DNA from: Larix kaempferi
Taxonomy: Eukaryota > Streptophyta > Pinopsida > Pinales > Pinaceae
Direction of reading: 5' to 3'
NCBI GenBank assembly: GCA_027924585.1
Contig: BSBM01000461.1
Location: 6,198,501-6,262,500, forward strand
DNA length: 64,000 bases
In this document: positions 23,550-36,000 of the stretch, one piece after another
Position numbering within the stretch: the stretch's first letter is position 1
How the letters are laid out: every line of letters begins with the position of its first letter
Notes under the pieces: generated by a model
Database searches by the model: none
Seen by the model: the letters and a program-made list of their open reading frames with translations, nothing else
Told to the model about the DNA's origin: nothing
Position numbers and translations under genes: made by a program

Positions 23550-26411
23550 GGAGAGATTATGGTCAGACATCACATCATGGTGATCAAGAATCACATGACC
23601 CTGTGCCCCCTCATGATCCTGATCATCCATCACATGACACCTTTCCCTCTCACATTGAAAATATAATTGGGAGTTGTAGTGGGGTTGGAAGGGGTGGAAA
23701 TTTTCTAGAGGATTGTGCAGTTGTTTTTGCACAAGAAGAGATTGGGAACTCGATCCCTGGTTGGAGAGTTAGAGAGCATGTCAATAACATAATCAAGTCA
23801 TATTTTGAACAACATTCAAAGATGGCATAAGCTCAAATCCTACATGGGTTGATAAAACAAAAAAAATTGAAACATGCCACAAAGTTGTTGGGTTTTCAAG
23901 ATCTTAAAACAAAAAAGACATGCTAGAATGCAATAGAAAATGTAAAAACTGAATTATCTTCATTTGGAAAACCAAAAAACAATGATACCCAAGCTACTTG
24001 TAAGGCAATTACAATGGCTATTGTGGCACAAAGCATCTCAAGAAATCGAATGGTATCAACAATGGAATCATTGCTCAATGTTTCAAAAAGAACATTGCTC
24101 AAATATACTAAATTCATGGTCCGGATAGATGAAAGTGATGAAGCTGCTTGTTGGGATCTTATTTGTAGGAAACCCTATCGAGATAGGATGGCAGTGCACA
24201 TTAGAGAGAAGGTGATAGATTTTTGGGATAGGCATTCTTGTGCTATTCCAGATCAAAAGCATGTCCTGCGATAACGTTTATCCAGAGGCATTTATCAGGA
24301 GTACTATAAGCATGTGATGGAGATGACGGGAGTTGCACTTTATGAGGAATTCCAAGAAACCAATCTTGGAGTTCAAATATCATTTAGTATGTTCAACAAA
24401 TTGAAACCATGGTATATTCGGCCGAATACAATTCGCGACACTTGTTGCTGTCGGTACCACGTTGAATTTCAACTATACTATGACACATTTCTGGATTTTT
24501 GCAAAATGCACTGGAACGGTGTACTAGATCCTCACACAGTGCGAGATTTTATTTGTATGATACTATGCAACATGAATCTTGAACACGTGTTTTTCAATAA
24601 GAGGTGTGTAGGTGGGACAAAATGCCATGAATGCGGTGATTTGACATTGTTCCATAGGAACTTTCCTATCGATCCAACACCCCATGGATTGTCAAATATC
24701 ACCATTAGGTGGAAGAGGTATGAGTACGTCACCATGAATCCAACACCTTCTTCATCTATGCCATCCAAGAGGATCGACTTGCTTGATGATGAGATTCATG
24801 TTTCAGATTTCATGGAGAAGTTTCAAAGTCAGATTTATAAATACATAAAGCACTCCCATAGGTCCAGGTGGAAAGCTTCAGAATTCAAACATTCCCGTGA
24901 GGTATTTGAGCTGGGAACAATCTTATCAGTGGTAGAATTTGCGTAGAACTACACCTTTGATCCTCAGAAGGAGATACAGAGTGAGTACTATCACTCCGAC
25001 CAGGTGTCTATCTTCGTACATGTATTGTACATACATGCTCAGGAAAACATTGATGGTAGGGATAGCACTCCCCAGTCACGTGAAGTGATCAAGGAGTACC
25101 ATTTTTATGTTAGTGATGATCGTGAGCATGACACATTGTTCGTTCAACACTCCTTTGGGTTGATTTATGATTCATTCAGGCAGATAGGTGTATCATTTAC
25201 TGAACACTGGATTTGGTCAGATGGGTGTGCAGAATAATTCAAGTCGACACACTCATTTTATTGGTTGAGTCACCTGCACAAACAAACAGGAATCCGACAC
25301 ACCTGGAGCCTTTTTGAGACAGGGCATGGGAAGGGTGAACATGATGGCACAGGTGCATGTGTGAAATGAGCACTTCAGAGGTACCAGATGAGTCATCGTG
25401 CAACCCGACTCAAATGCTCCACTAAAGTAGTTGATTGGTGCACACGTCATTTGGGACATCAGGGTCACGAACAAGCAAGGATGGTGTGCAGGTAATAAAA
25501 TCCAAACTCAATTAATAAACTAATAACATTTCCAAAAGAACACATGTACTCGATAGGAATTTACATATGACGAACTAAATTCCATGCAGGTTCTTCTAGC
25601 ATGTTGCCCTTGGAGATGTTAATAGATCCATGCCATGGTATTGTGACACCATCTCTGGCATGAGGGAATTGCATTTTGTTCGAAGTAAAGATATGGGGGA
25701 CATATTTTCCATTGAAATGAGGAAGTATGCCTGCTTTTGCGATTTTTGCATTGATGCAAATGGATGCGGGCTTGATCACTATGAAAATGATTTATATGTC
25801 AAACCATGGAAATATGTATCTCTTAATCCAAAGGGGCCACATCCAATTCCAACATGGCAAGAGATGCACACTGAAGAAGCAATGGTATCATTAGATCATG
25901 ATCGAGTTTCCGATATGGTTAGGGAAGGTACAAGAGTCTTCATTAAGTTAATTAGTTCATTATATCTTACACATATACAAATGTTGTAGAAATTTACACG
26001 TAGGACATTTGAATAATTTTTGTAATGTATCTTGTAGGTGATGTATTCGTTGTCATTGCACCCCTCCACAACCAAGAAAATGGTGCATACTATTTGATGC
26101 GGTGCACGCAAATAAAGAGTATATTGGTGTGACCCTACCAAGATGGGGACTTCACATACTAGGTTGGAGACATGGTTCTAATGGGACGCTTTTTTGAAAA
26201 AGTGAAAAAATAGGGTGCTCACATTATTTACATAGATTTTATGCCTGGATATATATCATGTCAATACAGTCATTTGGTGGTTGCAGCTCGGATACCTCTA
26301 ACAGAAATCAAGGTGAAGAGAGGTGATCCAAAGAGATGGAAGATGACAAAAGCTGACCATGATCGTATTATGGAGACTTTCATTCTTATAACCCATTGGT
26401 CAGATGAATGA
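23550..26411 (+). pseudogene. Transposase-like pseudogene, three exons, unclassified family
   Basis: Three exons are visible: 23550-25491, 25590-25927 and 26038-26411, with GT..AG introns of 98 and 110 bp. Exon 1 stays in one frame for about 647 codons but has six stops (23828, 23924, 24272, 24944, 25235, 25367). Exon 2 has one more stop, in FF*HV, at a position I expect to be Trp. Exon 3 also has frameshifts. Motifs in order: a Cys-rich RDTCCCRYHVEFQLYYDTF, CHECGDLTLF, FMEKFQSQIYKYIKHSHRSRW, YHSDQVSIFVHVLY, HWIWSDGC, LFETGHGKGEHDGTGAC and CFCDFC. Asp and His/Glu residues in the SDG and GHGKGEHDG blocks suggest an RNase H-like integrase/transposase core. I associate these blocks with uncharacterised, probably transposon-encoded plant proteins from memory only. 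A first exon upstream of 23550 is probably missing from view. Confidence 0.65.
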
Positions 26412-29400
26412 GTTACATGTATGCCACTTGCATCATTGGCATAGTTTTCATGTTGTCTTGTGTAATATTTTTTTGGAGATTTTTGTGGAGGTTGTTTTAT
26501 AAATATATTTTTGTAGATGCTTTAATGTAAAGAATACAAATACCAGATGGGAGGCTTTTGTGAAATTTGGGTCATGGTGCTCCAATGTGAATACACTTGA
26601 ACATGTGCATGTTCTAATTTTAGATTTTGATTTCAAATACAATTGTAATGTAGTTGAGAATTTAAAATACATCTATACAATGTGGAATGGTAAAATTTAA
26701 ATTTTGAATTGTACAATAATTACCATTTTGTGCAACATTCTTTAATATATGAATTTAGAAAATTTTGGGCATTATAATTATTGTTTGTACCACACATTCT
26801 TGTATTGATAACCTAGAATTTTTGCTATTTAGGACTATTGTGTTTCCCTTGATTGTTCATAATCTATCAGTGAAGCTTCAACCAGAGGTCTCATACATAC
26901 CCATGTGTGGTATATATGTGACTCTTCCTTAGATATATTTTTTGTGACGTGACCGCAATCAATCCATAGTTTTTAATTTTGCTTACTAAGGTAAATGAAG
27001 GGCACCAAAACACTCCTTCAATTTTATTTCCTTCCAAAGCAATTGATTAATAATTAGATTGACCTTGCTAGTAGAATTTTTACATTCGTGGGTGACATTT
27101 AGTTATGGTGATTTGGTGGTTGAAAATCCCTTTGCTTGACACTTGTTATAATTCACATAATTCTTGACTTCATTTGTTATAGACACTCAAAAAATATAAT
27201 AAAGTTCTATAATTTCTTCGTCTTCCTCACTATTCACAAATGGTGGTTATTTATGTGAAAAAATAAGTTATCAATGTTACATGGTATTTGTTAGACATGT
27301 CCATGTTTACAAAAAAAATGTAATGAATAATAAAAAGAGATGATACTAATTAGATATGTCTATGTTTAGGAATAAACATGTATTGAATAATAAACAAAGA
27401 TAATAATATTTCCATATTAACTTGACTTTATTATTTGAAAATTGTCATGCCTTTAACATATAAAGAGATAGCTTGTAATCTACTAACCTCTATTTCCATC
27501 CCTTACATATTCTTTGAAATTTGTCTCTATAATTACCTATATGAATGCAAAGGCCAAAACCAATATCCACCTCCAATAGAATGTTCACACTCAATATTCA
27601 TTTAAATAATAACTCACAACATCAACTAATCTCATGAGGATGTTGATCCATCTTCCACATTTTATTTACATTTCATTTTATGAAGTAAAGATGTTATGTT
27701 TTCTCCCAACATATTGCCTCGAGATGCAAGTTCCATTAGTCCTCTTGAAACAATTATTTATAAAAGCATTAAGAAAACAATTTATTAATTAATTTGAAAT
27801 AGTTATCATTATAATAAAATTTTAAAGAAATATCAATTGAATAAAATAATTTTTATTTTAGAATATTATTACTTAGTTTGAATGTTTACTTTCAAACATT
27901 ATTACTTAACTTGAATGCTTATCATTACAATTAAGTTTTTGTTCTTAGCCGAATTATACTTAAGAGGCTCGAATGCTAACAATAAGTTATGTCTAATCAT
28001 AAATAATTATTATAATAATCAAGTTTTAAAATATTTTAATTATATGAAATCATTTTAACGGAGGAAAAAACACTCATTAATTAACTTTGGATAATTATCA
28101 GAATAATTGAAAGTTTTTGTAGTAAATCATATTATATTTGAGAGTATAATAAGTTTTGCACTAAAGCATGTTATATTTAAGAATACTTGGTCACATCATA
28201 TATAGCCTTGAGGTAATTTACAAAAGGAATTGCAAGAATAATCATTACCTTTACATACTTTCATTCAATAAAAAGTTATTTTGTACATGTTGATGTGAAC
28301 ATTCAACATACAAGCATAGTACATGCATCTACCATAACTCATAAATAGTTGTACATAAATCATATGAAATAGTTGTACACACATAGTTTCTACCATAGTT
28401 GTACAAGCATCTGCTGTCAACATATTTCCATTTCTTATATTAACTGGGTGGTTATGCCCATTGCCAAGAAAACAAACCATACCTTTATGACTTTAGATTA
28501 GAGCACACACATAAAAGAAAATAACACAAATATTACCTAGATTCTATATAACTTGTAATTATATAATTTTGTCTCAAGGGATATTTCACTCTCAATGGAC
28601 AAAAACATTCTTATATACAACAACACATTGAATTTTCAATTGAAATTACACATTAAATTTTCCATGTAATTGAATTGGAATGTGGAAACTGTAAGTGAAT
28701 TGTAATGTGTAGACAACATAATGCAAAATGTCAATTTCAATTTTCAATTTCAAATGTATTCTAATTTTAAATTTTGATTTCAAATACAAAATTGAGAATT
28801 TAAAATAGATCTTTATACATTGTAAAATTGTAAAATTTAAATTTTTTTATTTCAAATGCAATTGTAATGTTATTGAAATTGAACTTGTAAATTGGAACAA
28901 CACATTGTATTCTCAATTGAAATTACACATTAAATTTGAGATTTTAATTTTAAATTGTAATTGAATTGGAATGTGTAAATTGTAATTGAACTGTAATGTG
29001 TAGACAACATAATGTAATCAAAATTTCAATTATTAATTTCAAATGTTTTCTAATTTTACATGTTGATTTCATTTCTGCAATTGTAATGTAGTTGAAAACG
29101 AGCTTTTAAATTGCGATTGAATTGGAATTGAAATTACACATTAAAAATCGAAATTTTACATTGTAATTGAATTGGAATTGTAATTTCAATTTTAAAACGT
29201 AATGTATGTATTCAATTCTAAATTTTGGAAGATGTTCTCTAATGTAGTCGAAATTTTCATTTTAAATTGAACTAAATTGTAACTACACATTAAATTTGCA
29301 TTTGAAACGACAAAACATAAATTTGTAACTGTAATAACTATGTCCAGATCTAATATAAAAAACAATCGATTTCAAGTCATATACAAAATACACATGAAAA

Positions 29401-29556
29401 CATCAATATGATAAAATATACAAAATATCCAAAAGTCCATATCCAAAGTCCATATATGATAAAAGTCCATGTATAAATGATATAAATCCATATCCAAAAC
29501 ATGATAACGTATATATAGATCATCCAAAACATGGAAATGTATAGATCATCAACTCA
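26412..29556. other. AT-rich non-coding stretch between two convergent pseudogenes
   Basis: No coding region is supported on either strand; short ORFs lack recognisable features. AT-rich low-complexity words of the type AATTTTAAATTT dominate, increasing towards 28570. It separates the plus-strand transposase-like pseudogene from the minus-strand multi-exon gene, so it could be the shared 3' spacer if both belong to one transposon. Confidence 0.5.
28570..29330. repeat. Degenerate AT-rich repeat cluster
   Basis: Variants of CAATTGAAATTACACATTAA and TTGTAATTGAATTGGAATGT recur at least five times at irregular spacing and in both directions. The resemblance to the CAATTTTCAA-rich zone at 20573-22883 is in style, not a clean alignment. 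Confidence 0.6.
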
Positions 29557-31590
29557 TCAGCCACTACCCCCATGAGGCCTGTCATCATCTCTCTGACTGC
29601 CCTCCTGTGCAGTAGCCCGCTGCTGTCTCTGAGACTCTAAACCCTCAAGGAATTGTACCATATCCGTCGTGTCAATGGTGATATCCGGGATCTGGGTAGG
29701 AATATGGGTAGATGGCCCTTCATCAGGATAATGTACTCGAGGTACATCCCAACTATGTGTGAAATCCATTGCAGCATTGACACCCGCCTGTTGCGATGCC
29801 TATGTAATATGCCATTACATGTAATAAGTTAGATTTATTAAAATTAAAACTAAATTTAACATAATTTAAAAGCTATCCGTAAAAAATTGAAACATAAAGT
29901 ACAAAAATCAATTACTAAATGTGACTAATTAATAGGAATTGGAACATAAATTAAAACTCACATGTGTCTCTAGACCCGGCTTGTCAGAATCTTCATGGTC
30001 CTCATGTCCATAGTCAGGATCTACTACCTTTCCGTTGCCCTGTACAATTTGAAATTCATTTGAAGTTAAGATCGACAACATAAATCTCGAAAATTATGAA
30101 ATAAAACACAAATGATTTAAACTGAGAAATAATGTTCAAACACAAATTAAATTGGAACATAGATTATAACTTACCCCGGCTTGCAGACCAATAGATGGCT
30201 CGCTAGCAAAGAGTTGATCCATGAATGGGGTCCCCTACATGGATCAATAGAATACAACTCCCTTAAGTATTATTGAACATTCAATTTGCAACATTGATAT
30301 GATGTAACATGAAGAACATATATACATAATTCTACAAAAGTATACCTATCATGTAGCGACGCACCTACGATATAACTGAAAGTATGCATCTCGTGCTGAC
30401 TCAGCATACCGCAGTAGGGTCTCGTGATCGAAACTTCTAAGCATGTCACTAGAGACATGCTCTATCTCTGGCTCTGCAGGTGGAGGGGGTGGTCTAGATG
30501 CCTCTCCATGTGCAGCAATAGCAACACTGCCCAAGGTTGTGTACAACGAGTCTACAAGGTCAGCTCTAGCCTCTGCAGCAAGCTGCGATGATTGTGCCAC
30601 ATCCCCCGACCTGATAACCGCCCTGTCTGGAAGCATTATCAACCTCAGAGCGGGTGGCATGAAGGCAAGGTCTCTCTGAGCTCCAGGACGTTGGTAGGAG
30701 TGTCCCCTACTAGCCCCATAGAACTGGGACCCTTTGCTAGTGTAATTTGGGTGCATGTCCAAAAAAAACTCTGCATAAACATGTTTTGCAAAGTACAATG
30801 GGACCTGGTCATGGTGGAGGAACATTCCCCATGCTCCCACGAATCTATCATATATATGTGGTGTAGCGACCTCCAACTTAAACTCCCTGAGTCTAAGCAG
30901 TTGACCGGGGGCGCAGTCATGAGGGATGTCGAATAAAGCACCCTTGATGTCATGCCCTCTTATGGAGACTTCGACATCCTCCAATTTGTGGATCCCATTG
31001 ACACCATCTCTCGTCCTTTGGCATGAATGTTTCCAAATGTCACTGAGAGATCCTACCCTCTTGTATAGGTTCAACATCTCATCAATCGCTGATAACATCA
31101 TCGACAAAGATCACTGTGTGGGAGAATCCTCCCTCAAAGTGCTCACACATGAGCTCACCCACTCTCGCTAGGAAATGATGTCAGCGAGAGTGATCTGTGC
31201 AACCTCATCATCGTACGATCCCCCTGATGGAGCACCTGCAATCCAAACCAAAACACAAATGTTACTCAAAATATATATTATAACTTGCAGCTGAAATTCA
31301 ATGCATTATATACTAAAAATTTACTGAAAATGTGCTAACAAAAAATATGCACTTGATGCACTCATGTATTGTTGCAAATCCTCCTCCTGGGGATCCGCAT
31401 GTATGTCATCCGGATGAACCGACACACTATCTCTCCTGCTACCTCCACCAGTGGCAGCCAACCCCAGCCTAGCATCACTCCTTGGTGAACAGGAGCGGTG
31501 CCGATGGCCGCCCTGTCGGGCGACGTCACATCCTCTTGTGCTTCGTGGAGAATGAAGCACCGAATCTCTCTCTTCAGGCCTATCTGCATC
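29557..31590 (-). pseudogene. Multi-exon gene of unknown family, decayed
   Basis: I see five coding blocks on the minus strand: part of an upstream exon (~31340-31590, with RRDSVSVHPDDIHAD), then 30365-31235, 30175-30234, 29962-30039 and 29799-29557, each bounded by GT..AG. The last three join in one phase and end at a TGA (29557-29559). The main exon encodes a conserved-looking block (about residues 45-230) with IRGHDIKGALFDIPHD, TPHIYDRFVGAWGMFLHHDQ and YAEFFLDMHP, then a Pro-rich linker and an ETLLRYAESARDAYFQLYRR helix. Two stops (31168-31170, 31111-31113) interrupt it, and its junction to the next exon is out of phase. A related fragment at 50049-50460 has Gln at the first stop. I do not recognise the domain. 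Its repetition and its neighbour suggest a transposon-linked gene, which is inference. Confidence 0.55.
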
Positions 31591-31610
31591 ACATTTCAAT
31601 TTATAATTCT

Positions 31611-31739
31611 AATTTTCTTTCAAATTCTATTCCAAATTTCACATTTCAATTTCAAATTTTCACATTTGAATTTCAAATTCTATTCCAAATTTCACATTTC
31701 AATTTCAAATTCTATTTCAAATTTCACATTTCAATATAT
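31611..31739 (+). repeat. Tandem TTTCAAATTCTATTCC-type repeat
   Basis: Units built from CAAATTCTATTCCAAATTTCACATTTCAATTT repeat about three to four times with partial units between. It lies just upstream of the minus-strand gene's first visible exon. Confidence 0.8.
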
Positions 31740-32535
31740 ACATTAATGTATGAAAATTTCATTAATATTATGTGTTCGATACAAATCAATTTTCACAAAA
31801 TAATGCAATTTGTGGAAAACCTAGCTGGTTTTCTATCTTTTTTGCTTTCGATTCATCTAAAAATTTGATTGGAAAAAATTGGAGCAACCCAACCAATGAA
31901 TTAGTTGGAGTTCTAAAATGGAAGCAACATGTGGTTGACCTTCCATCCAATCTCCATCCTAGATAAATTGTAAGCCAATGAATGAAGAATGCCATTTTTT
32001 TTTCTATAGAAGTAGGATAAGGTGTAGGAGAAGCCCCAAAATCATATGATTCATATTTGAGATTGTAATAAGGCTTCTGAGCTTTGGTCATTGATATTGA
32101 ATAAATACAATAGACATTGTTGATATGTATCTTTTTTGTGAATTTAATATGATAATTGATTTGGTGTAATTTATTCTATTTATCTTTTAAATTGAAATTA
32201 CAATAATTAATTTATCTTTCAAATTAAAATTACAATAATTATTGGTAACCTTTGGTCTCGTGCCTACATCAAAGATAATTTGTTGAGAAAGCCTCAAGCT
32301 AAGTATTAAATACAAAGACATTTCAACATATGAAGGTTTCTTGATTAGTGACATCCAATCATTTTTCATCGAAGAATTGAAAAGGAAATCCCTTGGGAAA
32401 ACTATATATACTATTATAACTCCACCCATGTAGCTTTCATACCTACTTCATCTAGACATTAACCATAAACTTTACAATGTGCTCTAAAGTTTGTTTTTTA
32501 ATTCGTATAACAATGTTGCTATAAAAATAAAAATG
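31740..32535. other. No supported feature
   Basis: AT-rich sequence with short open frames on both strands (up to about 100 codons) but no motif, splice structure or repeat partner that I can identify. Confidence 0.4.
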
Positions 32536-32897
32536 ACAAATCAAATCATCTATGTTTTGACATTGTTGAAATTTTAAATGGCTCTATGCAACGTTATGTC
32601 ATAGCAGACCGTACATTCCCACTAAACTAAATAAAATAATAAATACTAGCCAATAACAAATCAAATTACCCATGTTTTGACATTGTTGAAATTTTAAATG
32701 GCTCTATGCAACGTTATGTCATAGCAGACCGTACATTCCCACTAAACTAAATAAAATAATAAATACTAGCCAATAACAAATCAAATTACCCATGTTTTGA
32801 CATTGTTGAAATTTTAAATGGCTCTATGCAACAACCTTATGGCATATTGTACTGTGCATGCCCACTAAACAATATAAAATAATAAATACTAGCCAAA
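32536..32897 (+). repeat. 120-bp tandem repeat, three copies
   Basis: TATGTTTTGACATTG-type landmarks fall at 32551, 32671 and 32791, an exact 120-bp period. Copies 1 and 2 are almost identical; copy 3 diverges in its second half. This is a young local duplication next to an older one. Confidence 0.95.
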
Positions 32898-34740
32898 TCA
32901 TAATTACATGTACACCACAATTTCAAACATAAACGCTAGCTCTTGTCCTCAACTTTGAGGATAATTTTATTTGATTTTAGAAAACAATATTATAATGGTA
33001 ATGGCATAAGCTTTCTTTATGCTTCATCATTGCTAAAAATGAAGAAACAAAATAGGCACTCATGTGAAAACGTTTGTATTGCATTGTATGCAAAGCAACT
33101 TTCTTCATGAAAGGCCACTATTGCTAAAATTGAACACACAAAATTGTGTCTCCATTAGTGGAAACGTTATATTTAATTGTTTGTTATGGAGAGCACATGT
33201 GATCATTACACATCAAGATGCATAAAATATTGCCCATAAACTATGTGAGACATAAAACAAATCGACAAACGTTGGAGAATGTCAACGACACTTGAAATTA
33301 ATAAGATTTTGTTTTCTCAAAGAGAAGGTGTTGTGGGAAACATAGTGGGGCAATCTTTTACTAAATGAACTTTTTTTATAGATTATGTTTTGGGAAGAAT
33401 TTATGTTTTAAAAAACATTTATTCTGAGGTAAGTTTTTGGTTTCATTATCAAATGTTGATAAGGTTGTCATTGTTTTAGTTTTGAAGTTCGATATTTCTC
33501 AAATCAAAGAATAAGACATATAATTAATTCATAGGTTTATATGTAATTTTAATGGATTTTTTCAAAGTTGAAAGATATTTTTTTATATTTAAGTTTTAGG
33601 TTTCCTTTTTCATGGATTTAGTGTTAACTCAACTTTATGATAATGAATCTTTTCATCTGAGAATATATTGTAGAGATGGATTTTTTTGTTGTTAGTGAAG
33701 CAAGCCTTTGGTTCATGAGAAAAACATGCATGTCTCTTCTTAAATTAGTGGATTCCTAGGTGAATTTGTATTTTGAATAAATGAAAAATGATCAAATGAT
33801 GAAAGAATTATAAAAAAGTTGTGTTTTCACGATTTGGAAAATTCACTAAGTAGAACCATTTTCATAGTTTTGATTTGGGTAAAATTGCTTAGTCTCTCTT
33901 TCAAGTTAAATTCTGTCATATTCATTGATAATACTCTTGACTATGAATATATATATTTATTTTCACCAGGATTCCTTTGGACAAAGCCCCTTGGCATTTT
34001 CATTGTCATACTCAAATACAAATGTTGCCTTAACTAAAAACTGAAGAAACTAAAACCGACTTAATACATGGAGTTGATTGAATAAATTTATGATGCATGA
34101 GCACCGTTGGTTTTGAGCAATTGGCATCAACCAAAAAATATTTCAATTATGAGTTAGTAGTACTGTAGGTTGGATAAGATGGCTATGTATCCTTTTGCTA
34201 CAAATCCATTCTATAAATTTGTGTTGATGCAAAACCTATCTTGTCGTGAAGACATAAACCTACAAAATTCGTTGGTTGTGGGAATGGCCATGATACCAAT
34301 CAATGCTATGGATCCCACATAGCCATGAGTGAATCATACACCCTTACCCATGTGTCATGCAATGATTTGAAATATAAAGAATGGTCTAAGGCGTAGGTCA
34401 GGAAATTCAATGGTGGAAACGATTAGATGATTCAAAGGTGTTTTTATTGTTGAACTGTAGTTTGTATTCCACAAAGATGGTGGAAAAATCTAATTCAAAC
34501 ACATGTAGTCTAGTCCAGTAAAATGCATTTGTAGTGGCTTATATCATTCAGAGACATCATCTAATGACGTTAGGCCACCTGATGTTGGGAATTTTTCCAA
34601 GCTATCCATTATGGTTCCATGCCAATTTATCTTCGTTGATGCTCACATTGTCGACATACTTTTCATGGCCTGAGAGGGGATCCTATTTAGGACAATTTGA
34701 CAAGTTAGTTATGGTTATGGTAATGATTAATAATATATGA
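32898..34740. other. No supported feature
   Basis: Unique-looking AT-rich sequence. The longest open frames are about 70 codons with no recognisable domain. Nothing repeats elsewhere in the window as far as I can see. Confidence 0.4.
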
Positions 34741-34904
34741 TTATATATTATTATTATTCATTTTTCAATTTTTTATATTATATTATTAATATTAAATATT
34801 ATTTTTTTAAAATAAATTAAGTAAAAATTAATAAATAATATATGATTATATATATTATTAATATTCATTTTTTAATTTTTTATATTATAATATTAATATT
34901 AATA

Positions 34905-35172
34905 TATGATTTTTTTTTCAATCTTTTCGGCATTCTCGAAGGATTGAAAAAAAATTGGCAGCATTTCTGCTTGCAAATTCACATACCAAATAATTTCAAA
35001 ACAAATAAATGCAAAATAAATTTAAAATCCTAAAAGTATTTCAAATTTAAAATAGTTTGGTTTTTGTTTTGAAATGGTTTTCTATTTTAGGTTCAAATGG
35101 TTTTTTTTTCAATCCTCTAAGCGTTCTCGAAGGAATGAAAAAAAATGGGCAGCATTTCTGCTTGTAAAATCA
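34905..35172 (+). repeat. Two ~70-bp copies with inverted TTTTCAATC / GATTGAAAA arms
   Basis: Copies at about 34908-34980 and 35098-35172 share TTTTTTTCAATC, then TTCTCGAAGGA, then ATTGAAAAAAAA and GCAGCATTTCTGCTTG. Within each copy the poly-T/CAATC and GATTG/poly-A arms are inverted, so each could fold into a hairpin. They may be relics of a small inverted-repeat element. Confidence 0.7.
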
Positions 35173-35185
35173 CATTTTAAAATAA

Positions 35186-35221
35186 AACCGGTAGCATTTA
35201 TGGGGTGAAATGCTACCGGTT
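35186..35221. repeat. Perfect 14-bp inverted repeat (ACCGGTAGCATTT hairpin)
   Basis: AACCGGTAGCATTT at 35186-35199 is matched exactly by AAATGCTACCGGTT at 35208-35221 across an 8-base loop. No ORF end or T-run suggests a terminator. It lies beside the hairpin-forming copies at 34905-35172. Confidence 0.9.
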
Positions 35222-35620
35222 GATATAAAAACAAAATAAATTAAATAATTTAAACAAATAATTGACAAATATGTAAAACCCTAAATCTATTTCATATTTG
35301 GTTTTTGTTTTGGTTTGAAATGGGTTTTTGTTTTGGTTTGAAATAGGTTTTTGTTTTAGTTAAATCAAATGGTTTTTTTCGATAAATTTGGTTTCAATGG
35401 CGGTTTAGTTTCAATGCCTATATATTAACCATTTCTAGAAAACCAAATTAAACCTAGATTTGATAAAAAACACAAATTTATACATAAAATATGAAATATA
35501 TTTTTTTTAAATCACAAAACAAATGGGAGATTTCTACCAACCTGGTGAAATAGATGACATGATGGCGTTGCTGTGGGGAGGTGGCGTCAATATCGGGGAG
35601 GTGGCGTCGGGAAGGTGCTT

Positions 35621-36000
35621 GGTCGAGGTCCCCGGTCGCTCTGTCTCTGTCTCTGTGAATGCACTGCACGAAAACAGGCCCGGCTGGGCCTTGTTTTGTT
35701 TTTTTTTCTCTGTCGCATTCCCTCGATCGAGGTTTTGCTCGATTGAGGGTCTGTCAACCCACCGCACAACCGCCCGGACCCTATTTTGTTTTTTTTTTTT
35801 CTGACGCATTCCCTGTTTTTTTTTCGGTCGAGGTCCCCGGTCGCTTTGTCTCTGTCTCTGTCAATGCACTGCACGAAAACAGGGCCGATCGGGCCCTGTT
35901 TTGTTTTTTTTTTCTCTGTCGCATTCCGGTTTTGCTCGATCGAGGGTCTGTCAACCCACCGCACAACTGCCCAGACCCTTTTTTTTTTTTTTTTTTTTTT
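35621..36000 (+). repeat. ~205-bp tandem duplication with long poly-T
   Basis: The block starting GGTCGAGGTCCCCGGTCGCT at 35621 recurs from 35826. Shared landmarks are CTGTCTCTGTCTCTG, TGCACTGCACGAAAACAGG, a T-rich run, CTCTGTCGCATTCC and GGGTCTGTCAACCCACCGCAC. The second copy ends in a ~23-base T run (35979-36001). The open frames through it on both strands are artefacts of skewed composition. Confidence 0.9.

Noticed and set aside
23828-25369. Reassigned stop codons in the transposase-like frame
   Set aside because: Stops of all three kinds occur, exon 3 is also frameshifted, and plant nuclear codes use standard stops; decay explains it.
32536-32897. CRISPR-like repeat array
   Set aside because: Units are contiguous 120-bp tandem copies with no unique spacers, in plant DNA.
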